DNA from: Clostridiales bacterium
Lineage (GTDB): Bacteria; Bacillota; Clostridia; Oscillospirales; CAG-272
DNA length: 64,000 bases
Assembly (NCBI GenBank): GCA_012840355.1
Contig: DULN01000005.1
Location: 1 to 64,000 of the forward strand
Direction: 5' to 3'
Shown: piece by piece, positions 42,613 to 52,400 of the stretch
Layout of the letters: every line of letters begins with the position of its first letter
Position numbering within the stretch: position 1 is the first letter of the stretch
Made by a program: the position numbers and the translations under genes
Notes under the pieces: generated by a model
Database searches by the model: none
Told to the model about the DNA's origin: nothing
Seen by the model: only the letters and a program-made list of their open reading frames with translations

Positions 42613-43991
42613 AACATATAGACGCAAAAGACAGCTCACAAAAGGCAATAGGCGGGCCGGACGAAACCGTCTCGCCCGCGGGCGATGCCGGCGAAGATAG
42701 CCGCGCCCAGCCCGCCGGGCCTAACGGCAGCACTCCCCGCGCGGCGAAAATTGCCGCTCAGTCAGCCGAAGCGCCCGCCGAGCCTGCCATCAGCGTGGCC
42801 GACAGGCGGACGCGAAAGCGCGACATTGTGGCGAAAATAGGCTGCGCGCTGGTTGCGTTCGTGATTTGGGTATACGTCATGGCGAACGACAGCCCGGCGG
42901 CGGAGCGCACCTTCGAGTCGGTGCCGGTGCAGCTCACCGGGCAAGGCGAGTACGCGCTCATCTCCGGCATCACCGACGTCACCGTCACGATTAAGGGGCG
43001 GCGAGGTATGATAAACCAGCTCGACCCAAGCGCGATACAGGCGTTTGTAGATATAAGCGCAATAAGATCGCCGGGCTGGCAAAAAGTCAAGGTAGACGTG
43101 TCGGTGCCTTCGGGCACGACGCTGCAGTCGGTATCCCCCGAGTCGATGCTGCTCTATTTCGGCAACAGCACGACGGTGTCTGTCCCGGTCGACGTCGACA
43201 TTGCCGAGTACACGTTGCCCGAGGAGTATGTGCTCGGCGTGCCGTCCGCCAAGCCTTCGGAGATTACCGTCACCGGGCCGGAGGACCTGCTCTCGCGCAT
43301 AAAGAGTGCGCGCGCTACTATAACGCTTGGGCAAATCTCGGGCTCGGTCACCGCGAAAGCGCCGCTTACTTTGGTCGACGAGGAAGGCAAGGCGGTGTCG
43401 TCAACGTTTATCAAGATGCAGTATAGCGAGGCGACGGTCGAGATACCGGTCTTCCGCCAGGTAAGCCTGCCGCTGACTCTCAGCTACAAATACGGCTACT
43501 ATAACAATAGCAACGTGCAAATCACCTGGTCGCCCGAAACGATACTTGTCAGGGGCGAGACTTCGGCAATCGAGAACGGTAAGTGGTACTATACCATAGA
43601 CGAAAAAGCAATCACCGGCGACGGGCAGTACACGATACCGATAGCGCTGACCGAAGGGCTGACAAACGTCTCCGGCGTGACCGAGGCGACGCTAACGATA
43701 AAGCATGTCGGGACCGCAACAAAGCAGGTTACGCTCACCAACTTTGCGGTTATAAACCCCGAGGGGCTAAGCTACACGCTGCTTTCCGACGAGCTAATCG
43801 TCACGCTGCGCGGCCCCCTCTCGATGCTATCGTATTTGAGCGATAAAAACGTGACGGCGACAATCGACCTTTCGGGCTTTAAAAACCCAAGCGGCACGGT
43901 CATGGCGCCGGTCGCAATCTCAGTCCCGCCCAGCCTCGCAAACCACGTTTACGAGATTGGCAACTACACGATGATGGTAAAGCTGGGCTAG
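42609..43991 (+). CDS. cdaR: YbbR-domain regulator CdaR
   Basis: The 460-residue protein has an Ala/Pro-rich cytoplasmic head of about 70 residues, a membrane helix (about 78-94) and four YbbR-like repeats outside. These contain VPVQLTGQGEYALISG, VSVPVDVDIAEYTLPE, VSLPLTLSYKYGYY and a final repeat ending at the C-terminus. CdaR binds and modulates CdaA in Firmicutes. The long charged head is more extended than in Bacillus CdaR. It is the last intact gene of the operon; a flavoprotein remnant follows. Confidence 0.9.
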   Translation: MKHIDAKDSSQKAIGGPDETVSPAGDAGEDSRAQPAGPNGSTPRAAKIAAQSAEAPAEPAISVADRRTRKRDIVAKIGCALVAFVIWVYVMANDSPAAERTFESVPVQLTGQGEYALISGITDVTVTIKGRRGMINQLDPSAIQAFVDISAIRSPGWQKVKVDVSVPSGTTLQSVSPESMLLYFGNSTTVSVPVDVDIAEYTLPEEYVLGVPSAKPSEITVTGPEDLLSRIKSARATITLGQISGSVTAKAPLTLVDEEGKAVSSTFIKMQYSEATVEIPVFRQVSLPLTLSYKYGYYNNSNVQITWSPETILVRGETSAIENGKWYYTIDEKAITGDGQYTIPIALTEGLTNVSGVTEATLTIKHVGTATKQVTLTNFAVINPEGLSYTLLSDELIVTLRGPLSMLSYLSDKNVTATIDLSGFKNPSGTVMAPVAISVPPSLANHVYEIGNYTMMVKLG

Positions 43992-44015
43992 CGGAAATCA
44001 AAAGGCATGACTAAA

Positions 44016-44171
44016 GGATACTCCGCGGCGAGGGCTTCACTGCGCCGGGGCATGGCAACGTTTACCCCTGCGGCGAAGGCGCGGGCTACGCGGGCGGCAT
44101 AACGTCCGCCGCGGTGGACGGGCTCCGCGTTGCGGACGCAATCGTGAGGCGGTACGCGCCCGTGGAATGAG
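44016..44171 (+). pseudogene. 3' remnant of a BaiN/HI0933-type flavoprotein gene
   Basis: The frame reads HGNVYPCGEGAGYAGGIT then SAAVDGLRVADAIVRRY and stops at 44169. It has no start and is closed upstream by TAA at 44013. This is the C-terminal FAD-binding end of BaiN-like NAD(P)/FAD-dependent oxidoreductases, about 50 of roughly 400 or more residues. The upstream part has been deleted to within 25 bp of the cdaR stop. The remnant keeps the local GC composition, so loss may be recent. Confidence 0.85.
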
Positions 44172-44226
44172 CCCTAGCCCCCTGTTTTTTGGGGGCCTTA
44201 GGGAAACTTTTTCCATTAAAGTTTCT
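44172..44226 (+). repeat. Dispersed intergenic element fragment, copy 4
   Basis: It includes CCCCCTGTTTTTTGGGGGCC and GGGAAACTTTTTCC with a partial AAAGTTTC arm, like the end module of the dispersed family. It directly follows the flavoprotein remnant. Confidence 0.55.
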
Positions 44227-44252
44227 TCTAAGTATTAAACCCAGCAAACTCC

Positions 44253-44276
44253 GTGCGGCACAAAGCCGCACTTTTA
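44253..44276 (+). terminator. Terminator upstream of the RseC-like gene
   Basis: GTGCGGC-ACAAA-GCCGCAC is followed by TTTTAT. It ends transcripts from cdaA-cdaR and the remnant. Confidence 0.75.
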
Positions 44277-44319
44277 TGATATAATATAATTAAGCTACAA
44301 TTAAGCTTAGAGGGCAAAG

Positions 44320-44733
44320 ATGACCCAACTAGCGCAAGTAATTGAAGTTACAGGCGAGCGCGCGGTAGTAAAGATACGGCGCCCGGACGGCTGCGCAGGC
44401 TGTTCCGCGGGCGGATGCCCCGGCTGCGCAATGCCGCGCGCCGTCACCGCAGCCGCGCTAAACGAAGCCGGCGCGCGCCCCGGCGACATTGTGGAGCTTT
44501 ATATCCCGAACAAAACCGCCGGCGCGCTGCCGATTCTCACCTTCCTTCTGCCCGCCGCGCTGCCGATAGCCGGCTACTTTGCCGTCTCGGCGTTTTTCGG
44601 CGACACCGCGGGATATTTCGCCATGGCTGCGGCTTTTTTAGCCTCGCTCGCCGCCATCGTCGCGCTTGACCGGCTGCACCTGCGCACGCGCGGAGCGGCG
44701 CGCATCATTAGGATTGTCGAAAATAAAAAATAG
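44320..44733 (+). CDS. SoxR-reducing-system RseC-like membrane protein
   Basis: The 137-residue protein begins with an RseC/MucC domain containing CAGCSAGGCPGCAMP, a cysteine cluster. A beta-barrel-like stretch and two hydrophobic helices (about 68-88 and 94-114) follow. Family members occur in Rnf and sigma-E loci; a redox or electron-transfer accessory role is likely. GAGGG precedes the start and a TATAAT box (44280-44285) is nearby without a clear -35. recJ follows 21 nt later. Confidence 0.85.
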   Translation: MTQLAQVIEVTGERAVVKIRRPDGCAGCSAGGCPGCAMPRAVTAAALNEAGARPGDIVELYIPNKTAGALPILTFLLPAALPIAGYFAVSAFFGDTAGYFAMAAAFLASLAAIVALDRLHLRTRGAARIIRIVENKK

Positions 44734-44754
44734 AAATAGAATAAGGTATGGAAA

Positions 44755-46965
44755 TTGAGCACACACAAGAAATGGCGTCTTTTGTCTAACCGTGACGAGC
44801 ACGGCGACGAGGTAGCCGCTCTTGCCCGCGCGCTGGGCTTGCTCGAGCCTACCGCCGTGCTCCTTTATAACCGCGGCTATACGACACCGGAACTTGCGAA
44901 AAAATTCCTCGACCGTGACGAAATCAGGTTCCACGACCCGTTTCTGCTCGACGACATGGAGGTGGCGTGCGAAAGGATAGAGCGCGCTATTAGGGATGGC
45001 GAGCATATAGTCGTCTACGGCGACTACGACGTCGACGGCGTCACGTCGGTCAGCGCGCTGCTGCTATATCTGCGCTCGCGCGGCGCCAACGCGGGCTACT
45101 ATATCCCCAACCGCGCGGGCGAAGGCTATGGCATCAACGCCGCCGCGCTCGAGCAGCTCGCAGGCGAGGGCTGCACGCTGCTCGTCACCGTCGACACCGG
45201 CATAACGGCGGTGGCGGAGATTGAGCTCGCGCGCAAGCTTGGCATGGACGTCATCGTTACCGACCACCACGAGTGCCCCGCAAAGCTGCCCGACGCCGCC
45301 GCGGTGATAAACCCCAAACGCGCCGGCAGCCGCTACCCGTTTCCAGAGCTTGCCGGCGTTGGAGTGGTGTTCAAGCTCATTACCGCGCTCGAGTGCCGTC
45401 GCCACGCGGGCGGAGGCGAGGATTGGCTGCGCGCGGCCTGCGAAGGTTACATAGACCTTGCGGCGCTCGGCACCGTCGCCGACGTGATGCCGCTGGTGGA
45501 CGAAAACCGGCTTATTGTCACGCTCGGCTTGCGCGCGATTGAGAACACGAAGCGACCGGGGCTTGCCGCACTGCTCGAGCTGTCCGGCGCGGCGCCGCCC
45601 GCCGGCTCGCGCGGCCCGCACCATCGCAAAAAGCGCGTCACCTCGTCTTTGGTCGGCTACGTCATCGCGCCGCGCATCAACGCCGCCGGACGCATCTCCT
45701 GCGCCTCGAAAGCCGTCGAGCTGTTTTTGACAAGCTCGCCCGACGAGGCAAGGCAAATCGCCGCCGAGCTATGCGACACCAACCGCGAGCGCCAAAACGA
45801 GGAAAACAGCATAATCGAACAGACCTACCGCAAAATAGAACAGGAACACGATTTCGAGCGCGACCGCGTCATCGTCCTTGCCGACGACAACTGGCACCAC
45901 GGCGTCATCGGCATCGTCTCGTCGCGAATCACCGAGCATTATAACCTGCCGTCGATACTCATATCGTTCGACGGCTCCGAGGGCGAGGGCGAAATCGGCA
46001 AAGGCTCGGGCCGCAGCATCAAGGGGCTAAACCTCGTCGAGGCGCTCAACTACTGCTCCGACCTCCTCGTCAAGTTCGGCGGGCACGAGCTCGCGGCGGG
46101 GCTGTCGATCGAGCGCGCGAAGCTACCCGAGTTCCGCCGGCGCATCAACGAGTACGCGCGCGCGCACCTCTCGGACGAGGACCTCGCGACGACAGTCGAC
46201 GTCGACTGCGAGCTGCGCATCCACGAGATAACCCTGCGGCAAGCGCAGGAGCTGTATCTGCTAGAGCCTTTCGGCATCGCTAACCCCGTGCCAGTGTTTA
46301 TGCTGCGCGGCGCGAGGGTTCTCGACGTCTGCGCCGTCGGTTCGGGCAGGCATACTAAAATAACGCTCAAAGGCATGCCGGGCGAGGAGCCAATAGCTGC
46401 GATTTATTTCGGCATCACGCCCGCAGAGCTCGACTTTTACCCCGGCGACAGCTGTGACCTCATTTTCAACCTCGGCGTCAATGACTATATGGGCGTGCAG
46501 ACTCCGCAGCTTGTCGTGCGCGACATCGACGGCAGCGAGGAATACAAGGCCGAGCGCAGGCGAGAGCGCGAGCTTTATGAGCTTGTAAGGTCAGGACATG
46601 CCGCTCTGCCGGCTGCTGAGATTGTGCCAACGCGCGAGGATTTCGCCTCGGTCTACCTATATATCAAGCACGAGGTATGCGCCGGCTGCGATATTTTGAG
46701 CCTGCACAAAATCCGCAGGCATTTTGAAAACGTGCGGCCAATTAACCCGGTAAAGCTGCGGTTTATCGTCGATATTCTGGTTGAAACGAAAATTTTAAAT
46801 GTCGAGCGCGTCGTTATAGACGAGCGGCGCGCCGGCCGCCCGCCGAAAATAGTCGCCTCGCGCGGCGCAGAGCTTTATAGGTTTAAAATCAACACAGTCG
46901 AAGGCAAGGTCAACCTCGACAAGTCGTCGATATACAGGCGGCTGAAGTCGCAAATGGCGAGGTAG
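44755..46965 (+). CDS. recJ: Single-stranded-DNA-specific exonuclease RecJ
   Basis: The 736-residue 5'-3' exonuclease has the DHH-family motifs VVYGDYDVDGVTS, the DxG-type VTVDTGITA and VIVTDHHE, then the DHHA1 part with LADDNWHHGVIGIVSSRI and KFGGHELAAGLS. An OB-fold follows. The last 140 residues are a helical extension often seen in clostridial RecJ. The start is TTG with AAGG upstream. It acts in recombination and mismatch repair. The same operon may include the RseC-like gene. Confidence 0.95.
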   Translation: MSTHKKWRLLSNRDEHGDEVAALARALGLLEPTAVLLYNRGYTTPELAKKFLDRDEIRFHDPFLLDDMEVACERIERAIRDGEHIVVYGDYDVDGVTSVSALLLYLRSRGANAGYYIPNRAGEGYGINAAALEQLAGEGCTLLVTVDTGITAVAEIELARKLGMDVIVTDHHECPAKLPDAAAVINPKRAGSRYPFPELAGVGVVFKLITALECRRHAGGGEDWLRAACEGYIDLAALGTVADVMPLVDENRLIVTLGLRAIENTKRPGLAALLELSGAAPPAGSRGPHHRKKRVTSSLVGYVIAPRINAAGRISCASKAVELFLTSSPDEARQIAAELCDTNRERQNEENSIIEQTYRKIEQEHDFERDRVIVLADDNWHHGVIGIVSSRITEHYNLPSILISFDGSEGEGEIGKGSGRSIKGLNLVEALNYCSDLLVKFGGHELAAGLSIERAKLPEFRRRINEYARAHLSDEDLATTVDVDCELRIHEITLRQAQELYLLEPFGIANPVPVFMLRGARVLDVCAVGSGRHTKITLKGMPGEEPIAAIYFGITPAELDFYPGDSCDLIFNLGVNDYMGVQTPQLVVRDIDGSEEYKAERRRERELYELVRSGHAALPAAEIVPTREDFASVYLYIKHEVCAGCDILSLHKIRRHFENVRPINPVKLRFIVDILVETKILNVERVVIDERRAGRPPKIVASRGAELYRFKINTVEGKVNLDKSSIYRRLKSQMAR

Positions 46966-46978
46966 CGCCAAGCGGCGG

Positions 46979-47093
46979 TGCCATGCGGCACAGGCACATG
47001 CCGCATGCTCCCCGGCGTATACCTCCCTTGTTCAAAAGTTTTTAAAAGGGGTCTTGGAGGGTTTTTTACAAAAGTCCCCTAAACAAAAACACT
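46979..47093 (+). repeat. Dispersed intergenic element, copy 5
   Basis: It contains GCGGCACAGGCACATGCCGC, CCCCGGCGTATACC, then an AAAAGTTTTTAAAAGGGG segment and a final ACAAAAGTCCCCT. It shares the GGCGTATACC and AAAAGTCCCC blocks with copies 2 and 7. It fills the gap between recJ and relA. Confidence 0.6.
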
Positions 47094-47121
47094 CCCAGAA
47101 AGAGAGAGAACTAAAAAGAAC

Positions 47122-49353
47122 ATGATAACCGTCCCGCCGTCGCCGGCGAACACCGATGCCAACCCGTACGCCGGTATAGACAAGCTCCTTTTGACTCTTG
47201 AGAAGACCGGGAAAAAATACGACATAGAGAAGATAAAGCGCGCGTACCTATTCGCCAAGCAGATGCACGAGGGCCAGTACCGCGACAGCGGGGAGGCGTA
47301 CATCTCGCACCCGGTTGCAGTTGCGGAGATAGTCGCAAGCTTAGAGCTTGACACCGACTCGCTCTGCGCGGCGCTGCTGCACGACACCGTCGAGGACTGC
47401 GGCGTGGACATCTCGGTGATAAAATCAAAGTTCGGGCTGGACGTCGCCGCGCTCGTCGACGGGCTGACCAAGCTCGTGCACATCCCGTTCGACGACAAGG
47501 AAGCCGAGCACATAGAAAACCTGCGCAAGATGTTCCTCGCGATGTCGAAAGACGTGCGGGTCATCTTAATCAAGCTTTGCGACCGGCTGCACAACATGCG
47601 CACGCTCGGCGTGAAAAAAGACGAAAAGCGGCGGCAGACCGCGCTCGAGACGATGCACGTCTACGCCCCGCTCGCCCACCGGCTCGGTATGCAGCGCATG
47701 AAGCAGGAGCTTGAGAACCTCGCGCTGCAGTACCTCGACCCCATCGGCTACGAGGAGATAAAGCGCGACATCGAGCAAAAATACGGGCGCAGCCGCGACT
47801 TCCTCGAGCGGGCAAGGGCGCAGATAGCCGATAAGCTCACCGAGTCCGGTATTAAGTTTGCGCTAGAAGGGCGCGTCAAGAGCGTCTACAGCATCTACCG
47901 CAAGATGTACGAGCAGAACAAGAGCTTTGACGAGATATACGACTTCTACGCGCTGCGGGTAATCGTCGACACCGAGCCGGAATGCTACGTCGTCCTCGGC
48001 ATTATCCACGACATGTTCAAGATGATCCCCGGCCGGTTCAAAGACTATATTTCGACGCCTAAGCCCAACATGTACCGGTCGCTGCACACCACGGTCATAG
48101 GGCGCAACTCGATACCGTTCGAGGTGCAAATCCGCACATGGGAGATGCACCATATCGCCGAGTACGGCGTCGCGGCGCACTGGAAATATAAGTCCGACAT
48201 AGCCGAGTCCCGCGAGGACGTCGACCTCAAGCTTTCCTGGATCGCGAAGCTGCTTGAAAACGACGAGACGCGCGACCCGGATGAGTTTTTGCGCGCGCTG
48301 AAAATAGATATACTGCACGACGAGACGTTCGTGTTCACGCCCAAAGGCGACATAGTCACGCTGCCACAGGGCGCGACGGTCATAGATTTCGCCTACGCGA
48401 TACACTCCGAGGTCGGCAACAAGATGGTGGGCGCCAAAATCAACGGCATGATGGTGCCCATAGACAGCGTTCCGCAAAACGGCGAGATTGTCGAGATTAT
48501 CACCTCACCGACGGCGAAAGGCCCGAGCCGCGACTGGCTGAAGATAGTGCGCACCAGCGAGGCGCGCACGAAAATCCGCCAGTGGTTCAAAAAGGAAAAG
48601 CGCGCCGAGAACATCGCGATGGGCAAAATCGAGATAGACAAGGAGCTGCGGCGGTACAACAGGCCATACACCGAGGCGCAGAAGACCGAAATCCTTTCCA
48701 ACATCGCAAAGCGGCTGGGCTTCCACGAGCTTGACGACCTTTATAACACCGTCGGTTACGGCGGGCTGCCGATGTCGAAGCTCGCGCCGAAGCTGCGCGA
48801 CGAGTTCGACCGCGTCGTCAGGCCAGAGGAGCCGGAGCCGCAACCGGTCACCGAGGCTGACCTCGTCCGGCAAATCGCGGCGCAAAAGCCGAAAAAGAGC
48901 GGCGGCGGCGTGGTTATCGACGGCGTCGAGGGGCTGGCGTTCAAGTTTGCAAAATGCTGCAACCCCCTGCCCGGCGACCACCTTATAGGGTTTATCACCA
49001 AAGGCTTCGGCGTGTCGATCCACAAGCGCGACTGCCCGAACGTCGTCGAAAACTACGACAACCCCGAGTACGCGACGCGCTGGGTGCCCGCGCATTGGGA
49101 CCAGACGGCGCTCGACAGCAGCCTATACGAGGCGGGCATCACAATCGTCGCGCACCCGGATATAAGGCTTCTCGCCGACATCACGATGGCGCTCGCCGAC
49201 ATGAAGGTGTCGCTCACCGGCATCGACTCGCACACCGAAGGCTCGCGGACCGTAATCAATATGACAATCTCATGCAAAAACCTCGACCACCTAAAATCCA
49301 TCCTCGCGCGGCTTAAAAACGTGCCTAACGTCGAAAGCGTCGCGAGGAGATAA
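47122..49353 (+). CDS. relA: Bifunctional (p)ppGpp synthetase/hydrolase
   Basis: The 743-residue stringent-response enzyme has an HD hydrolase domain with the ALLHDTVEDC catalytic motif and HNMRTL. The synthetase domain has GRVKSVYSIYRKM and RFKDYISTPKPNMYRSLHT. The TGS domain begins VFTPKGDIVTLPQGATVIDFAY and a zinc-binding CCNPLPGDHLIGF segment follows. A C-terminal ACT domain completes it. Both catalytic domains look intact, so it should make and degrade (p)ppGpp. The ribosome site is weak. A terminator follows. Confidence 0.96.
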   Translation: MITVPPSPANTDANPYAGIDKLLLTLEKTGKKYDIEKIKRAYLFAKQMHEGQYRDSGEAYISHPVAVAEIVASLELDTDSLCAALLHDTVEDCGVDISVIKSKFGLDVAALVDGLTKLVHIPFDDKEAEHIENLRKMFLAMSKDVRVILIKLCDRLHNMRTLGVKKDEKRRQTALETMHVYAPLAHRLGMQRMKQELENLALQYLDPIGYEEIKRDIEQKYGRSRDFLERARAQIADKLTESGIKFALEGRVKSVYSIYRKMYEQNKSFDEIYDFYALRVIVDTEPECYVVLGIIHDMFKMIPGRFKDYISTPKPNMYRSLHTTVIGRNSIPFEVQIRTWEMHHIAEYGVAAHWKYKSDIAESREDVDLKLSWIAKLLENDETRDPDEFLRALKIDILHDETFVFTPKGDIVTLPQGATVIDFAYAIHSEVGNKMVGAKINGMMVPIDSVPQNGEIVEIITSPTAKGPSRDWLKIVRTSEARTKIRQWFKKEKRAENIAMGKIEIDKELRRYNRPYTEAQKTEILSNIAKRLGFHELDDLYNTVGYGGLPMSKLAPKLRDEFDRVVRPEEPEPQPVTEADLVRQIAAQKPKKSGGGVVIDGVEGLAFKFAKCCNPLPGDHLIGFITKGFGVSIHKRDCPNVVENYDNPEYATRWVPAHWDQTALDSSLYEAGITIVAHPDIRLLADITMALADMKVSLTGIDSHTEGSRTVINMTISCKNLDHLKSILARLKNVPNVESVARR

Positions 49354-49358
49354 AAAAC

Positions 49359-49398
49359 GGCACCGCCCCCGCACGTCCGCAGGCGGTGCCATGTTTTT
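49359..49398 (+). terminator. relA: Terminator after relA
   Basis: Arms GGCACCGCC and GGCGGTGCC are followed by ATGTTTTTTG. The T-run overlaps the leader of the adjacent remnant. Confidence 0.8.
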
Positions 49399-49411
49399 TG
49401 AGGGATGCGAC

Positions 49412-49474
49412 ATGGATATTAAAAAGCAGTTTAGCCTTATCGCGAAAGAATACGACGCAACGCGCAGGAAGTTT
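49412..49474 (+). pseudogene. 5' remnant of a SAM-dependent methyltransferase gene
   Basis: After GAGGGATGCGAC, which works as a ribosome site, the frame reads MDIKKQFSLIAKEYDATRRKF. Clostridial class I methyltransferases commonly start this way. The likeness ends at residue 21; the frame then runs into the end of the convergent addB gene. The rest of the gene has been deleted. Confidence 0.7.
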
Positions 49475-49492
49475 AGGCACTCTTCCCTTCAT

Positions 49493-52400
49493 TTAATCGC
49501 GCCTGCGCGTACGGCACACCGGCCCGTAGGGGCAGAACCTGCACGCGTCGCGCCGGCTGTCGCGCAGCGGGCGCGCCGACGCCTCGCCGCTTTTCATCTC
49601 GGCGCCAATCTTCGCGACGATGCCCTCGACCTCGCGCATGAGCTTGCCGAACCCCGCAAGGTCACACAGCCCTGAGCTTTTGCCCTTGACCGCAAGCCCG
49701 CCCGAACCGAGCCTTACCGGGATATATTTGCCCTCAAGCTCCTTTTCCATCGCGCGCAAAATATCCTCGTCGTCGATAAACACGCCCGAGCGGTAAAGCT
49801 CGCCCATCGCTCGGAGCTCGACGTCTTTTGCACCCTCGCCCGGCAATGCGTCGACCCGCGGCGCGCCCGCAGACATATAGATAACGCCAGCCGGCAAAAG
49901 CTCTGCGTCCTCCGCGCCGACCGCCGCCTTCCCGCCGTGCCAAAGCGAGAAAAGGTAAAGCAGCAGCTGCAAGTTCAGCCCCAAGGCGACATCCGAGAGC
50001 GAAAACCTCTTTGTCCCGGTCTTGTAGTCGACGACGCGCAGGTACACCTTCCCCCCGCGCCTGTAGACGTCGACTCGGTCGATTTTGCCGTATACATACG
50101 CCGCTGCGCCGTCCGGCAGCGGTATCCGCAGCGGCTCGACCGCGCGCCCGCCGTCTTCCGCCACGCCGCGCCCGATAGGCAGCTCTAGCCGGCATGGCAC
50201 AAACTCGCTCTGCCCCAGCTCCTCGGCGATGTTCTCGATTATAAGCGCCGTCGCGCGCCGCAGCCGCCTAAATAGGTTTTGCGCGCGCGCCGAGCGCTCC
50301 TCGCCCTGCCCGAAGGTCTGCGCTATGTACTCCTCGATGACCTCGTCGGCGAGCTTTGCCCGCTCCTCGCGCGTGAGGGCCGGGTCGAGCCTGCCGTCCG
50401 GCAGCACCGCGCGCCGGAAGAACCGCTCTAGCACCCGGTGCACGAAGTTGCCGACGTCCGCGCCGCCGACCTCGGCTTTCGGCTGCTCGCGCAGCTTTAG
50501 CATGTAGCGGCAATAGTAGGAAAAAGAGCACATCACATAGCTTTCAAGCCGCGACTGCGTCAGCGCGAGGTCGCCGCGGAATACCTCCGCCGCAAGCTCG
50601 GGCGAAAGCTGGGCTTCCGGCTCGGCGAGCGGCGACTTTGCAGACTCTAGCGCCGCCGCGGCAGACGGGTCCTCTGAAAGCAGCTCCCGCAGCGCTATCC
50701 CTTCGGGCGTGTTAGGCGACGCAGCCGCGTGCTCGAGCGCAAGCTCGCGGCAGAAAATCCGCTCCTCGGGCGGCAACGAGGAGTATTTTTCGGCAACAAG
50801 CCCCGGGAACATTGCGAGCAGCCTCAACACTCCCGCCGACGGCTTTGCCTCTTCCCGCGCTCCCGCGCCCTCGCGCGGTGAGTATGTAACGACCAGCCGC
50901 TCCGCCGGCAGCGCCGCCGCGCGGTAAAACCCGAGCAGCTCGTCCGAGGCGCGCAGCTCGACGTCGTCGCGCGGGTCGATGCCCACCTCGCGCAGCACCC
51001 GCAGCTCGGCGGAGGTGAAAACCTCGTCTGCCTCCTCCGCTCTCCCGGGGAATACCCCCTCGGCTGCGCCGAGCAGCACCGCGAGCTTGATGTCCTCGGC
51101 GCGCAGGCTGTCCGACTGCCCCACCATGACACAGTCGACCGCGGGCGGTATTCGCCCGACCGTCGCATAGCGCAGCACCGTGGAAAAAAGCTGCGAAAAC
51201 CGGTCGGCGGTGACCGTCGCGCCCGCCGCCACCGTGACTATCGTGTCGAGCGCTCCGGTTATAGCCTCCCAAAGCTGGCGGGCAAGCCCGCCCTCTTTTT
51301 CCTCAAGCTGCCCCGGCACGCCCATCTCGATGAGGAACTCGTAAATCCCCTTCGCGGCGCCGCGTATGTTGCCGCCTTCCCCACCGTCAGGCGCATGGAA
51401 ACTATCTGCGAGCTTCGCAAGCGGCGGGACAATCCTCGCGCGCACGGCGTTTACCGTGGCGAGTATCCGCTCGCCGCGCGGCGAAAGCTCGTCGGTATAT
51501 CCGTCGGGGTTCATCCGCCACTCGTGCTCGGCGCGCCACCTCCGCTCGCCCGAGATGTTCCACGTCGTGAGGTACTCCTCAAGCATGTCGCACTCCTCGG
51601 ACGTCACGCCCGCCATGCCGGTGCGCAGCAGCTCCATTATGTCCGCCTTGCGCCAGCCGCCGGCGACGACCGCGAGCGCCGCAAGCGCGAGCTTTACTAC
51701 AGGGCGCGACAGCACGTCTATGCGCGCTGAAAGAAAGTACGGCGCGCCGGCACGCTCGAGCGCAGCGTCAACTATCCCCTCGTAGTCGGCGATGTTCCGG
51801 GCTATCACCGCGCAGTCGCGCCAGCGCCCGCCGGCTTGCACGAACTTCATTATCTCCGCCGCCGCAAGCTCCGCCTCCTCGTACTTGCTCCCGCACTCTA
51901 CTATCCGGATAGCGCCCGGCGGGGCGGAGCCGGCCGGCTCGCCCGCTGCATCATCCGCCGCGCCAGCGCCGCCGTCTTCCCAAAGGGACGCCGCTAAAAG
52001 GGCAAGCTCGGGCGAGCGGTAGCGCGGCAAATCCCGCAGCACTATCGGCTCCTCGACCTTTGCACCCACTTCATCGGCGAGCCGCAAAAGCGCCGCGCGC
52101 ATGCGGCGCACCGGCTCAAACGCAGGCGAGCCGCTCCCCTCGGGCATCCGCAGCGCGACTGTGATGTGCCTTGCCGAGCGCAGCGCCTCGCGCAGCAGCC
52201 CGTACTGCTCGTGCGTAAATCCGTCGAACGAGTCGAGCCACACGCCGCAGCCGGAAAAAAAGTCCGTGTCGCGCAAAAGCTCGGTAGCGCGCGGGATGTC
52301 CTCGAGCGGGTCGTCGTATAGCTCGCCGAGCAGCCTCGAGTACGACGCGCCGACGAGCGACAGGTCCGAAAGCTTCCCCGCCAGCCTCGCGTGCTCGGGC

